Positions 47,744 through 56,849 are shown, numbered from the stretch's first letter. The stretch: DNA of 64,000 nt from Bacteroidales bacterium (GCA_017428725.1 JAFRQH010000037.1:25713-89712), one strand, 5' to 3'. Numbers and translations: made by a program. Notes: generated by a model not told the origin, from the letters alone.

Positions 47744-50566
47744 ATGAACAGATTCTCAATTGCTATTTTTTCTACCGCAGTTATACTTTGTGCGGGAAGC
47801 GGCCCGCTCTGGGCCCAGAAGAAACCCCTCGACCACAGCGTGTATGACGGCTGGCAGTCCGTTTCCGCCGTCCTGCTCTCCCCCGACGGGCAGCTGCTCA
47901 GCTACGAGGTCCGGCCCCAGGAGGGCGACGGTACCCTGTACCTGCAGAACCTCGTCTCCGGTGCGGAGTGTGTCGTGGAGCGCGGTACTGCGCTGAAGAT
48001 GGCCCGCGACGGCTCCTTCGGCTTCTTCACGGTCAAGGCCCCCTTCGCCGCCACCCGCCAGGCCAAGATCGACAAGAAGAAACCCGACGATCAGCCCAAG
48101 GACAGCCTCGCCCGGATCGACCTGCGTACGCTCAAGTGGGAGATGGTCGGCGCCGCGGGCACCACGGCCCTGGGCTACGACGCGGCGCCCTACCTTTTCG
48201 CCGCGCAGGATGTCAAGGGCCGCAAGTCCAAGAACGTGCTGGTCTACAATACGGCGCTCGGCAGCGTGGACACGCTGAAGAACGTCTCCAACTTCCAGGC
48301 TTCCAAGTCCGGCACCCGCCTGGCTGCCATCACGGCCAAGGAGGAGAAGGACTCGCTGTCGCGCGACGCCGTGATCCTCTATGATTTCGCGAAGGGCAGC
48401 GTCGACACGCTCTCTGCCGGCCGCAAGACCTACGCCAACGTCGCCTTCAGCGACGCCGGCGACAAGGTGCTCTTCACGGTCACGGACGATGAGGAGAAGA
48501 CCGACGGTACGCCCCGCCACGCCATCTATCTGGCAGAGGAACAAATCGTAAAAAAGGCCACCCGCCGCACTCCTGCGCTGACCCGGTGGCACACCTGCGA
48601 GCTGCTGCCCGCCGACAGCGCCGACTTGCCCGAGGGCTGGATCGTTGCCGCCTCCGGCCACCCCGCCTTCTCCAACGGCGCCGGGCGCGTGGTCGTGGGC
48701 CTGACGGAGTGGATGCCCGCCGAGGACACCACGGTCTATGATTTCGAGGCCGCCCAGCTGGACATCTGGGTGTGGGACAAGCAGACGGTCCCGCCGATGG
48801 ACAAGGTTGGCCGCGGCCGCGTGCGGACGCGCACGGCGGTCATCAACCTCGACCAGCCCGGCCGGCTGCTGGTCCTGTCCAAGGGCCCCAACGACCGGAT
48901 CAATTTCTTCCGCGGAGCGGATGCCGACTATGCCCTCTCCACGGACACGGAGAAGTATGTGATTGACAATATGTGGGCTTCCAACAGCCGTTCCGACCTC
49001 GCGCTGGTGAACCTGCGCGACGGCAGCCGCCGCACGCTCCGCGAGGGCGCGTCCGGCTACGCCCTGCCGTCCCCCTACGGCAACTACCTCGCCTGCTTCA
49101 ACCCCGAGGACGGCAACTGGTACAGCTGGAACCTCGCCACGGACGCCCTGGTCAACCTGACGGGCAACCTGGGCGTCAACTTCTGGGACGAGGACGACGA
49201 CCATCCCATCGAGGGCTACACCCCGGTCGGCACGCCCACCTGGGTGGGCGAGGACCAGGCCCTGCTGCTCTCCGACAAGTATGACGTCTGGAAGATCCAG
49301 CCTGACGGCAAGAAGGCCGAGTGCCTGACCGCCGGCGCCGGCCGCCGCGACAAGGTGGTCTACCGCCCGGTCAACCTCGACCGCAAGAACAACCCCTACC
49401 TCTACCAGAACATCGTTACCCTGCCCACCAAGGGCCGCATCAACCTGAGCTCCTTCGACGAGACGACCAAGCGCAACGGCTACGCCACGGTGGACATCGC
49501 CAAGCCCGCCGCCCCGCAGGGCTTCCTCGCCGAGAAGAGCTTCTCCTCGCTCACCAAGGCGGAGAACGCCGACGTGATCGCCTACCTCAAGGGCGACTTC
49601 CGCAACCCGATGGACCTCTATGTCGCCAAGGCCGACTGGACGGGCGAGCGCAAAATCACCGCCATCAATCCCCAGCAGGCCCAGTACCGCTGGGGCGAGG
49701 CGCAGCTGGTCCACTGGAACGCCTACGACGGCACGCCGTTGGACGGCCTGCTCTTCACGCCGGACGACATGGTCCCCGGCCGCAAGTATCCGATGATGAT
49801 CTACTTCTATGAGAAGAACGCCGAGACGCTCTACAGCTACCGCGCCCCGGCGCCGAGCCGCTCGACCGTCAACATCTCTTTCTATGTGAGCCGCGGCTAC
49901 GTGGTCTTCATCCCGGACATCGTCTACAAGGACGGCCACCCGGGCGAGAGCGCCTACAACTGCATCTGCGCGGGCGCCGAGGCGATGTGCCGGCAGTTCC
50001 CCTTCATCGACAAGGACAAGATGGCCATCCAGGGCCAGAGCTGGGGCGGCTACCAGACCGCCTACCTCGTCACGCGCACCAATATGTTCGCGGCGGCGGG
50101 TGCCGGCGCCCCGGTGGGCAACATGACGAGCGCCTACGGCGGCATCCGCTGGGAGTCCGGCAGCAGCCGCATCGGGCAGTACGAGCACGGCCAGAGCCGT
50201 ATCGGCAAGACGCTCTGGGAGGACGGCGGCCTGGATCTCTACATCGAGAACTCTCCGGTCTTCCACGCCCCCAACGTGACCACGCCCGTGCTCATCATGC
50301 ACAATGACGCCGACGGCGCCGTGCCCTGGTACCAGGGCATCGAGTTCTTCATGAGCCTGCGCCGCCTAGGGAAGCCCGCCTGGCTGCTGGAGTACAACAA
50401 CGAGGCCCACAACCTCGTGGAGCGCCGCAACACCAAGGACCTCTCCATCCGCCTGCAGCAGTTCTTCGACCACTACCTGCAGGGCGCTCCGGAGCCGGTC
50501 TGGATGCAGAGCGGCATCCCCTACGCCCGCAAGGGCAATTACTTCGCGACGGAAGTCGCGAAGTAA
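47744..50566 (+). CDS. S9 family prolyl oligopeptidase-like secreted peptidase
   Basis: The protein has 940 residues from the ATG at 47744. A signal peptide (ending L-W-A-Q) is followed by a long beta-propeller region and a C-terminal alpha/beta-hydrolase domain. The nucleophile is Ser766 in G-Q-S-W-G-G-Y, with Asp in H-N-D-A-D-G-A-V-P-W and His in N-N-E-A-H-N-L. It probably trims peptides in the periplasm. The promoter region 47657-47743 is shared with trpL on the other strand; TATCTTGC (47715-47722) is only a partial -7 match. The stop lies inside a 17-bp hairpin. Confidence 0.9.
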   Translation: MNRFSIAIFSTAVILCAGSGPLWAQKKPLDHSVYDGWQSVSAVLLSPDGQLLSYEVRPQEGDGTLYLQNLVSGAECVVERGTALKMARDGSFGFFTVKAPFAATRQAKIDKKKPDDQPKDSLARIDLRTLKWEMVGAAGTTALGYDAAPYLFAAQDVKGRKSKNVLVYNTALGSVDTLKNVSNFQASKSGTRLAAITAKEEKDSLSRDAVILYDFAKGSVDTLSAGRKTYANVAFSDAGDKVLFTVTDDEEKTDGTPRHAIYLAEEQIVKKATRRTPALTRWHTCELLPADSADLPEGWIVAASGHPAFSNGAGRVVVGLTEWMPAEDTTVYDFEAAQLDIWVWDKQTVPPMDKVGRGRVRTRTAVINLDQPGRLLVLSKGPNDRINFFRGADADYALSTDTEKYVIDNMWASNSRSDLALVNLRDGSRRTLREGASGYALPSPYGNYLACFNPEDGNWYSWNLATDALVNLTGNLGVNFWDEDDDHPIEGYTPVGTPTWVGEDQALLLSDKYDVWKIQPDGKKAECLTAGAGRRDKVVYRPVNLDRKNNPYLYQNIVTLPTKGRINLSSFDETTKRNGYATVDIAKPAAPQGFLAEKSFSSLTKAENADVIAYLKGDFRNPMDLYVAKADWTGERKITAINPQQAQYRWGEAQLVHWNAYDGTPLDGLLFTPDDMVPGRKYPMMIYFYEKNAETLYSYRAPAPSRSTVNISFYVSRGYVVFIPDIVYKDGHPGESAYNCICAGAEAMCRQFPFIDKDKMAIQGQSWGGYQTAYLVTRTNMFAAAGAGAPVGNMTSAYGGIRWESGSSRIGQYEHGQSRIGKTLWEDGGLDLYIENSPVFHAPNVTTPVLIMHNDADGAVPWYQGIEFFMSLRRLGKPAWLLEYNNEAHNLVERRNTKDLSIRLQQFFDHYLQGAPEPVWMQSGIPYARKGNYFATEVAK

Positions 50567-50571
50567 TTGCC
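50534..50571 (+). terminator. 17-bp perfect hairpin across the S9 peptidase stop codon
   Basis: The arms 50534-50550 and 50555-50571 are perfectly complementary around a GGAA (GNRA-type) tetraloop, and the TAA stop is inside the 3' arm. No T-run follows, so it may stabilise the mRNA end, act as a weak terminator, or be a repeat insertion. Confidence 0.6.
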
Positions 50572-50591
50572 AAACCTTCTTTGCTGACATC

Positions 50592-51278
50592 ATGTTAGGA
50601 ACGATCGTCAACACCGGGTGCATCATCGTCGGCTCCGTGGTGGGGAGCCTCCTCAAGAAGGGGATTGGCGAGAAGTACCAGAACGCCCTGTTCAACGCCA
50701 TGGGGCTGGCCTCGCTGGCCCTCGGCGCCAACACCTTCGTGCAGAATATGCCCAAGAGCGAATTCCCCGTGCTCTTCATCCTCTGCATCGCCCTTGGCGG
50801 TATCATCGGCACGGCGCTCGACCTCGACGGCCGCACCAAGCGCCTGATCGCCAAGCGCGGTGGCGAGGGGCTGGCCAACGGCCTGATTACGGCCAGCCTG
50901 CTCTTCTGCGTGGGGACCTTCTCCATCGTGGGGCCCATCCTGAGCGCGACCCAGGGCGACAACACGTTCCTCTTCACCAATTCCACCCTCGACCTGGTGA
51001 CCTCGATGGTCTTCGCGACGACCTACGGCATCGGCATCATCTTCGCCGCGGCGATCCTGTTCTGCTGGCAGGGTGCATTCTGGCTGCTGGGCAAGTTCGC
51101 CGCTTCGAGCCCGCTGCTGCAGGGCACGATGGTCAACGAGATGGCCATCGTGGGCGGCCTGCTGATCATCTCCTCCGGTCTGTCACTCCTCAAGCTCAAG
51201 GACTGCAAGACGCTCAACTACATCCCGGCGCTGTTCCTGCCCGCCGTGTGGTTCCTCGTCAAGGCGTTGTTCGCTTAG
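50592..51278 (+). CDS. DUF554 family membrane protein
   Basis: The protein has 228 residues, with about seven hydrophobic segments. The glycine-rich start M-L-G-T-I-V-N-T-G-C-I-I-V-G-S-V-V-G and the C-F-S-I-V-G-P-like segment V-G-T-F-S-I-V-G-P match the DUF554 (YdfK) family, whose transport function is not established. No Shine-Dalgarno sequence. Its TAG overlaps the creD stop by 4 nt on the other strand. Confidence 0.9.
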   Translation: MLGTIVNTGCIIVGSVVGSLLKKGIGEKYQNALFNAMGLASLALGANTFVQNMPKSEFPVLFILCIALGGIIGTALDLDGRTKRLIAKRGGEGLANGLITASLLFCVGTFSIVGPILSATQGDNTFLFTNSTLDLVTSMVFATTYGIGIIFAAAILFCWQGAFWLLGKFAASSPLLQGTMVNEMAIVGGLLIISSGLSLLKLKDCKTLNYIPALFLPAVWFLVKALFA

Positions 51279-52528
51279 CTTTCCTCTGCGGGTTCGGTGG
51301 GGCTGAGGGCCGGGCGGAGGTCCCGGGTGAAGTACATGATCCCGACGAGGATGACGAAGAGGACCAGCGTGCCGGCCACGAGGGCGTAGGTCTCCATCTG
51401 CAGCAGGATGTAGCAGACGATGTAGGCGATGGCCACCAGGCAGCCGAGCAGCCAGGCCGTCCGGTCCTTGAGGATGCCGCGGAAGTAGCCCGTGAGGGCG
51501 GCCGTGGTCATCCCGGCGGCGAGCAGGTAGGCCAGCCAGAAGGCCATCAGCTCGGAGAAGGCGAGCAGCAGGGCGTAGAACAGCACCAGCGACAGGCCGA
51601 TGACCAGGTACTGGATGAGGTGGATGCGTTTCTTGCCGACCAGCTCCACGGCCAGCCCCGCCACGAACACGAGCAGGATGATCAGGATCCCGTACTTGGC
51701 CGAGCGGGTGGTCTGCTGGTACTGCGAGACCCCCTGCAGGAGCTTGACGCCGAAGCTCGTCTCCTCCGGCCGCCCGCGGTTGATGGCCGAGACGGTCCAG
51801 CTGGCAGAGAATCCGTCCTCGCGCACCTCGCGCTCCGACGGCAGGAAGTCCCCGTCGAAGGAGGGTGCGGGGCAGTCGCCGCGCAGGCGGACTTCGGTGA
51901 CTTCGCCGAAGGGTTTGAAATAGAGCCCCTGCGAGCCCCGGGCGCGGAAACGGATCTCGAACGGGACCGCCTTGCCGGAGCCGAAGCAGGCGGGGTCCAG
52001 CTCAATCTGCTGGCTGACCTGCCCGTTGCCGCCCTGCGTCACGGAATACTCCCGGCCGCCGATGGAGAGGCTCACTGCCCCTTCGATGCCGCGCAAGTCG
52101 TTCAATCCCAGGGAGAAAACAGTTTTCACACCATAGTCCCGGCAACGCTCCGGGAAGAGGAAGACGCCGCTGGCATTGATGTCCGCCGTGTAGACCATCA
52201 CGTCGTAGATGGCGCGGTGCAGGCTCTGCGTGCGGGTGTCCACGTCGTAGACGAGGCGCTCCGGGCAGACGGCCAGGGGCACCAGGGTGCCGTCGTCCTT
52301 GTCTTTCTTTTCCTGTTCGGTCCGTTCGCGGAAGAAGGTGACTTCCGGGCCGGAGAGGGTCTGCGCCCAGCCCCAGCTGCCGGACACTTCCCCGAGGGTT
52401 TCGTCGGCGCTCTGCTTGCGGTCGCGGATCTGCTCCTGGATCATCGCGAGCGGGATGAGGAGCATCAGGGAGAGGAGGGCCATCAGGATGATCTTCCAGA
52501 GGAGTTTGTCGAAGAATAGCTTTGCCAT
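51275..52528 (-). CDS. creD: CreD-like inner membrane protein
   Basis: The protein has 417 residues from the ATG at 52528. One N-terminal membrane helix is followed by an approximately 270-residue periplasmic region (G-S-W-G-W-A-Q-T-L-S-G-P, then S-F-D-G-D-F-L-P-S-E-R) and five to six C-terminal helices (Y-G-I-L-I-I-L-L-V-F, L-I-Q-Y-L-V-I-G-L). These are the CreD family features. In Bacteroidota creD usually stands next to a winged-helix regulator; none is next to it here, yet two operator-like palindromes lie directly upstream. Possible roles are in envelope stress or colicin tolerance, known only for E. coli. Confidence 0.9.
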   Translation of the reverse strand: MAKLFFDKLLWKIILMALLSLMLLIPLAMIQEQIRDRKQSADETLGEVSGSWGWAQTLSGPEVTFFRERTEQEKKDKDDGTLVPLAVCPERLVYDVDTRTQSLHRAIYDVMVYTADINASGVFLFPERCRDYGVKTVFSLGLNDLRGIEGAVSLSIGGREYSVTQGGNGQVSQQIELDPACFGSGKAVPFEIRFRARGSQGLYFKPFGEVTEVRLRGDCPAPSFDGDFLPSEREVREDGFSASWTVSAINRGRPEETSFGVKLLQGVSQYQQTTRSAKYGILIILLVFVAGLAVELVGKKRIHLIQYLVIGLSLVLFYALLLAFSELMAFWLAYLLAAGMTTAALTGYFRGILKDRTAWLLGCLVAIAYIVCYILLQMETYALVAGTLVLFVILVGIMYFTRDLRPALSPTEPAEES

Positions 52529-52533
52529 ACCTT

Positions 52534-52554
52534 TTTGTGTTATTTTTACACAAA
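52534..52554. promoter_or_regulatory. creD operator, proximal copy
   Basis: TTTGTGT-N7-ACACAAA, a perfect 7-bp dyad, lies 5 bp upstream of the creD ATG and downstream of the probable -7 box. Confidence 0.6.
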
Positions 52555-52561
52555 GAAACGA

Positions 52562-52569
52562 CAAAGATT
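52562..52569 (-). promoter_or_regulatory. Probable creD -7 box
   Basis: On the minus strand AATCTTTG matches TAnnTTTG except for the first base. It lies between the two palindromes, an arrangement that suits repression. Confidence 0.45.
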
Positions 52570-52586
52570 CGACTCTTCCAAATATT

Positions 52587-52605
52587 TTGTGTAAAAATCA
52601 CACAA
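52587..52605. promoter_or_regulatory. creD operator, distal copy
   Basis: TTGTGT-N7-ACACAA, the same dyad as the proximal copy. The centres are 52 bp apart, about five helical turns, so both face the same side of the DNA. Confidence 0.6.
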
Positions 52606-52639
52606 TTTTCTAAAAATAGGACAATCCCCGGAAGTTTTC

Positions 52640-52647
52640 TATCTTTG
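52640..52647 (+). promoter_or_regulatory. -7 box of the TIR gene
   Basis: TATCTTTG is followed after 1 nt by an ATG (52649) and after 7 nt by a second in-frame ATG (52655). Transcription should start after the first, which decides for the second start and a leaderless mRNA. Confidence 0.65.
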
Positions 52648-52654
52648 TATGAGT

Positions 52655-53620
52655 ATGGCCCAAGTGTTTGTCAGTTATGCCAGGCGGGACTGGCTCGCCC
52701 CGGACGGGACGCCGGTCCCGGGCAATCCCGTGGACCGCGTCCTCGCGGCGCTGGACGGGGCCGGCATCAGCTATTGGATCGACCGCGAGGGCCTGGGCGG
52801 CGGCGTGACCTTCGCCGAGCGTCTCGCCGGCAACATCAAGGCCTGCGACACCTTCCTCTTCCTCTCCTCGGAAGCCGCCAACGCTTCGCCCTGGACGCTG
52901 CGCGAGATCAGCACCGCCATCGCGGACGGCAAGCGCATCCTCCCCCTGCGCCTGGACCATTCGGACTACAACGAAGCCGTGGGCTTCTACCTGGCTTCCG
53001 TCCAGTATATCGACTGGCCGGAGCTCGGAGCGGACGAGGCGCTGCGGCGGATGGTATCCGCCATCGCCGCGCCCGCCGTGGATGCGGACGGCATCGAGTA
53101 CGGCAAACTGCCGGTCCTGACGCGGGTCGTGCTGGTGGCGGCACTGGTCGTGCTGTCGGGGCTGTATGCGCTGCTGACCTATTTCTTCCTGTGGGCCACG
53201 ACCATCCAGTCCAGCGAGGTCATCGCCGGGCTGGCGGGTTATGTCGGGGAATTCGCGCTGCTGCTGTCCATCTACTATGTGATTCGCCTGCTGCGCAAGC
53301 GCAAGTCCTATTTCCTGGTGCCGCTCGCGGCCATCGGCGCCGTGCTCTGCGCCGGGCTGCTCGGGCGGCGGGTGGATTTCTTCGTCTGTGCGGCGCTGCT
53401 GATCCTGGGCTGGCTGGGTGTCTACCTGGCGTGCCTGTTCCACACGGAACGCCGGGAGTCGCTCTTCCGCCAGATGAGCAAGGAGGACGTCCTGCTGCGC
53501 GTCAACGACCCGGAGAACCTGATCCTGGTCTACCTGGCTGTCAAGGCCCTCATCGTCGTGCTGGGGCATTTCTTTGACGGGCTCACGGATCTGTCGGCCC
53601 TGATGCGTATCTTCAACTAG
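52655..53620 (+). CDS. TIR-domain transmembrane protein
   Basis: The protein has 321 residues. The N-terminal TIR domain (residues 1-145) has box 1 V-F-V-S-Y-A-R-R-D, Y-W-I-D-R-E-G-L and S-P-W-T-L-R-E-I with the candidate NADase glutamate at Glu84. It is followed by four to five membrane helices between about 150 and 310 (for example L-V-A-A-L-V-V-L-S-G-L-Y-A-L-L). Bacterial TIR domains of this type often cleave NAD+ in immune systems. Here a TIR fused to a membrane bundle may be an effector or a signalling protein. No known defence-system partner is adjacent; the Nudix gene overlaps its stop by 4 nt. Confidence 0.8.
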   Translation: MAQVFVSYARRDWLAPDGTPVPGNPVDRVLAALDGAGISYWIDREGLGGGVTFAERLAGNIKACDTFLFLSSEAANASPWTLREISTAIADGKRILPLRLDHSDYNEAVGFYLASVQYIDWPELGADEALRRMVSAIAAPAVDADGIEYGKLPVLTRVVLVAALVVLSGLYALLTYFFLWATTIQSSEVIAGLAGYVGEFALLLSIYYVIRLLRKRKSYFLVPLAAIGAVLCAGLLGRRVDFFVCAALLILGWLGVYLACLFHTERRESLFRQMSKEDVLLRVNDPENLILVYLAVKALIVVLGHFFDGLTDLSALMRIFN

Positions 53621-54303
53621 AACTCCAAGCGGAAGCCTTTGCCCTTCATCTCCAGGTACTTCTCGCGGTTGAACGCGTAGCGGACGGGGATGCGGCTGGC
53701 CGTGCCCGCAGGGCGGTCGCCGACTTCGGTCAGCAAGCCCAGCTTGCCGATTTTGGCGGCGAAGTTGCGCCGGTCGAAGCGGACCTCCAGGATGGATTCG
53801 TACAGGGCCTGGAGCTGGGGCATCGTGAACACCTCGGGCAGGAGTTCGAAACCGATGGGCTCGAAGTGGATCTTCTCCTTGAGCTTGCCCAGCGCCACGC
53901 GCAGGATCCGGTCGTGGTCGAAAGCCAGCGGGGGGATCTGCGTGACGGGGAACCACCGCGCCTGCGCGGCATCGTCGCCGGCCCGCACGTCCGCCTTGCG
54001 GACCAGGGCGTAGTAAGCAATCGTGATCACGCGCTCGCGCGGGTCGCGGTCCACCTGGGTGAAGGTGCCGAACTGCTCCACGGTCCCGGGCTGCAGGCCG
54101 GTCTCCTCCATCAGTTCGCGCAGCGCGCCCGTGTCGGCGTCCTCGTCGATCTTCATGAATCCGCCGGGGAAGGCCCAGCGGCCCTTGTACGGCTCCAGGC
54201 CGCGCTGTACCAGCAGGACCGACAGCCCCTCGGCCACGTCGTAGCCGAAGATCACGCAGTCGGTCGTGACGGCCGGGTGCGGATATTTATAGGTAAAGGG
54301 CAT
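53617..54303 (-). CDS. Nudix hydrolase with C-terminal winged helix (NrtR-like)
   Basis: The protein has 228 residues. A perfect Nudix box GX5EX7REUXEEXGU covers residues 48-70 (G-F-M-K-I-D-E ... R-E-L-M-E-E-T-G-L). The C-terminal 80 residues resemble the winged-helix domain of NrtR/AraR-type regulators (P-Q-L-Q-A-L-Y-E-S-I-L, F-D-R-R-N-F-A-A-K-I). In that family the intact box means it may still hydrolyse ADP-ribose, while others only bind it as a ligand. The likely target is NAD or sugar metabolism, but no such genes are adjacent except the TIR gene. It lies 4 bases downstream of the S9B peptidase gene on the same strand. Confidence 0.85.
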   Translation of the reverse strand: MPFTYKYPHPAVTTDCVIFGYDVAEGLSVLLVQRGLEPYKGRWAFPGGFMKIDEDADTGALRELMEETGLQPGTVEQFGTFTQVDRDPRERVITIAYYALVRKADVRAGDDAAQARWFPVTQIPPLAFDHDRILRVALGKLKEKIHFEPIGFELLPEVFTMPQLQALYESILEVRFDRRNFAAKIGKLGLLTEVGDRPAGTASRIPVRYAFNREKYLEMKGKGFRLEF

Positions 54304-54307
54304 CCCG

Positions 54308-56809
54308 TCAGTCGTTGTTCAGCTCCCGGACGTCCACTTCGCCGCGCTCGCTCTCGCCGAGCAGCCACTCGGAGAAGTAGTCCGCCATCCGCATGAAGAA
54401 GTACTCGTTCATGTCGCCGAAGCTGTGGCGCTGGCCGGGCAGGATGAGCATGTCGAAGCGCTTCTTGGCGCGGATCAGCGCGTTCACGACGCGGATCGTG
54501 TTGGCGGGGTTGACGTTGTTGTCGATGTCGCCGTGGACCAGCATCAGGTGCCCCTTCAGGTTGGCGGCGAGCTGCGGGTTGGTCTCGATGTGGAAGACGA
54601 AGGTGGTGTCGCTCTGGGCCACCTTCTCCGTCACGCCGTGGTGCGTCTCGCTCCACCAGCGGTTGTAGATGCTGTTGTCGTGGTTGCCGGCGCAGGAGAC
54701 GGCCGCCTTGAAGAAGTCGGGATAGGTGAGGATGGCGGCCGTGGACATGAATCCGCCGCCGGAGTGGCCGTGGATGCCCACGCGCTCCCCGTCCACGAAG
54801 TCATACCGGCCGGCGATCTGCTGGATGGCGTATTTCTGGTCCTCCAGGCCGTAGTCGCGGAGGTTCCCGTAGCCGAAGTTGTGGTACCACTTGGAGCGGT
54901 TGGGGTGTCCGCCGCGGTTGCCGACCGTGATCACGATGAAGCCGATCTGGGCCAGGCGGTCGACGCGGGTCATGTTCTTGGACCAGGCGATGTTGTTGGC
55001 CTCGACCTGCGGGCCGGGGTAGACGTAGTCGATGATGGGGTAGACCTTGGTGGAGTCGAAGTCGAAGGGCTTGTACATCGCGCCGTAGAGGTCGGTGACC
55101 CCGTCGGCGGCCTTGACCTTGAAGCGCTCCGGCATCTTGTAGCCTGCAGCGTAGAGCAGGCTGAGGTCGGCCTGGTCCAGCTGCGTGCGCTTGCCGTCCC
55201 GGCCGATCAGCCAGGACTCGGGCGCGTAGTCCACGCGGGAGCAGTTGGCGACCATCCAGCGGCCGTCGTCGCTGGCGGTGGCATCCACGTTTATGTCGTC
55301 CATGTCCAACTGGCGGATCGGGCCGCCCGCGAGTGCCACGCGGTAGGTGTGCATCTGGTAGGGGTTCTCGTCCTTGTTGACCCCGCAGGCGGAGAAGAGC
55401 ACGTAGCCCTCCTTCTCGTTGACCGCGATCACGTCCTCGACGTGGTAGGCGCCTTCGGTGAGGTTGCGCACGAGCGTGCCGTCGGCGTTGTAGAGGTAGA
55501 GGTTGGCCCAGCCGTTGCGCTCGGACCACTGGAGGATCTGGCGGCCGCCGCCGAGCAGATGCAGCTGGCGGTCCTCGATGTAGGTGTTCATCCGCTCGGT
55601 GAGGATGGTCCGGGTGGAGTCGGAGGACAGGTCCACGCGGCAGACATCCATCCGGTGGAGGTCGCGCGAGCCGCGGGTCAGGTAGAAGCCGTCATTGTCG
55701 CCGAGCCACACGCGCGAGCGGTACTTGTCATAGGTCTCCGTGTATTTGCGCGGGCGCGTGGCCACGTCCATTGTCTGGTCCTTGAAGGCGTTGACCTTGT
55801 AGCGCTTGCGACCGCCGTCGGGCATTGAGAAGACGAAGAGCTCCTCCGAGGGCCCCGGCTCGCCGGGCATCTGGTACTTGTAGGTCTCCAGGGTCGGGCG
55901 CGGGTTGCTCAGCGCATTGATGACCCAGAGGTCCTTGATCTTGCGCATATCCGTCTTGACGGCCGCGAAATGCTTGCCGTCCGGCGACCAGACCACCCCG
56001 CGCGCCATCGTGCGGCGGGTGGTGTCGGCCTCGGTGTTGCCGGAATAGTTGTCCACGCCGAAGCCCCACTGGCGGATGCCGTCGGAGGTGAGGCGGTGCT
56101 CCACGATGGTGGAATCCTTCTCGTCCTCGACCGCCTTCTTCATGTTCTCCCTGTCCATCCAGAAAAGGTTGGAGTTCTTGGCGAACACGCCGATCTCCCC
56201 GTCGGGGGAGACGCTGGCCCACGCGGGGTACTCGCGCTTCTCGGGCTTGTATTCCTCGATCTTGCCGGTGGCGATCTCGTACTGGAAGTGCCAGACCTTC
56301 TTGGTCATCCGCGGGGCCGCCGGGGCCTGGGGGGCCTTGGCGTCGCCGCCGGCCCGGCGCTGCTGCGCGGCGCGCTTGGCGGCCAGCGTGTCAGGCACTT
56401 CCTGCGTGCCCTGGATGTCGAACTGGAAGTATTTGTCGTCCTTGAGCTTGAGGCCCTGGATCGGCAGATGCTGCGCATCGAAGGGGTCGCGGGTGATCTG
56501 CGTGACCTCCATCGCGAGCTTCTCCATGTCGAAGGCCGGGGTCTTGCGGCCGGTCTCGGGATCCACGATCCAGTACTGCGTGCCGGTCGGGGTCTTCCAC
56601 TCGTACCAGAACTTGTCAGAGTCCCGGAACCAGTTGGGGGTGAGCGTGGTGGAGAAGACCATCTGGCCGATGCGCTTGGCGGAGAACTGCGCCGCGAGGT
56701 CGTAGTTGGGCTTCACGCGGCCCGGGCGGCCGGGGGCGGCGGGCCGCTGGCCCTGTGCGCCGACGGTGCAGGCGAGGATGGCTGCAAGGAGGATGACTAA
56801 CCGTTTCAT
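54308..56809 (-). CDS. S9 family dipeptidyl-peptidase IV-like protein
   Basis: The protein has 833 residues from the ATG at 56809, which begins the signal peptide (ending V-G-A-Q-G-Q). A DPP IV N-terminal beta-propeller region is followed by the hydrolase domain, with Ser in H-G-H-S-G-G-G-F near residue 680, Asp in H-G-D-I-D-N-N-V-N-P and His in P-G-Q-R-H-S-F-G-D. It removes dipeptides from peptide N-termini in the periplasm. An insert rich in Ala, Gln and Pro (A-A-Q-Q-R-R-A-G-G-D-A-K-A-P) lies near residue 155. ACGATATG start context. Confidence 0.92.
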   Translation of the reverse strand: MKRLVILLAAILACTVGAQGQRPAAPGRPGRVKPNYDLAAQFSAKRIGQMVFSTTLTPNWFRDSDKFWYEWKTPTGTQYWIVDPETGRKTPAFDMEKLAMEVTQITRDPFDAQHLPIQGLKLKDDKYFQFDIQGTQEVPDTLAAKRAAQQRRAGGDAKAPQAPAAPRMTKKVWHFQYEIATGKIEEYKPEKREYPAWASVSPDGEIGVFAKNSNLFWMDRENMKKAVEDEKDSTIVEHRLTSDGIRQWGFGVDNYSGNTEADTTRRTMARGVVWSPDGKHFAAVKTDMRKIKDLWVINALSNPRPTLETYKYQMPGEPGPSEELFVFSMPDGGRKRYKVNAFKDQTMDVATRPRKYTETYDKYRSRVWLGDNDGFYLTRGSRDLHRMDVCRVDLSSDSTRTILTERMNTYIEDRQLHLLGGGRQILQWSERNGWANLYLYNADGTLVRNLTEGAYHVEDVIAVNEKEGYVLFSACGVNKDENPYQMHTYRVALAGGPIRQLDMDDINVDATASDDGRWMVANCSRVDYAPESWLIGRDGKRTQLDQADLSLLYAAGYKMPERFKVKAADGVTDLYGAMYKPFDFDSTKVYPIIDYVYPGPQVEANNIAWSKNMTRVDRLAQIGFIVITVGNRGGHPNRSKWYHNFGYGNLRDYGLEDQKYAIQQIAGRYDFVDGERVGIHGHSGGGFMSTAAILTYPDFFKAAVSCAGNHDNSIYNRWWSETHHGVTEKVAQSDTTFVFHIETNPQLAANLKGHLMLVHGDIDNNVNPANTIRVVNALIRAKKRFDMLILPGQRHSFGDMNEYFFMRMADYFSEWLLGESERGEVDVRELNND

Positions 56810-56841
56810 ATCGTGTTTGTTTTTGTCCGGATTCGGGACCA

Positions 56842-56849
56842 TAAAGATA
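56842..56849 (-). promoter_or_regulatory. Near-consensus -7 box for the S9B operon
   Basis: TATCTTTA on the minus strand, one base from TAnnTTTG, 32 nt before the ATG. Confidence 0.45.
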
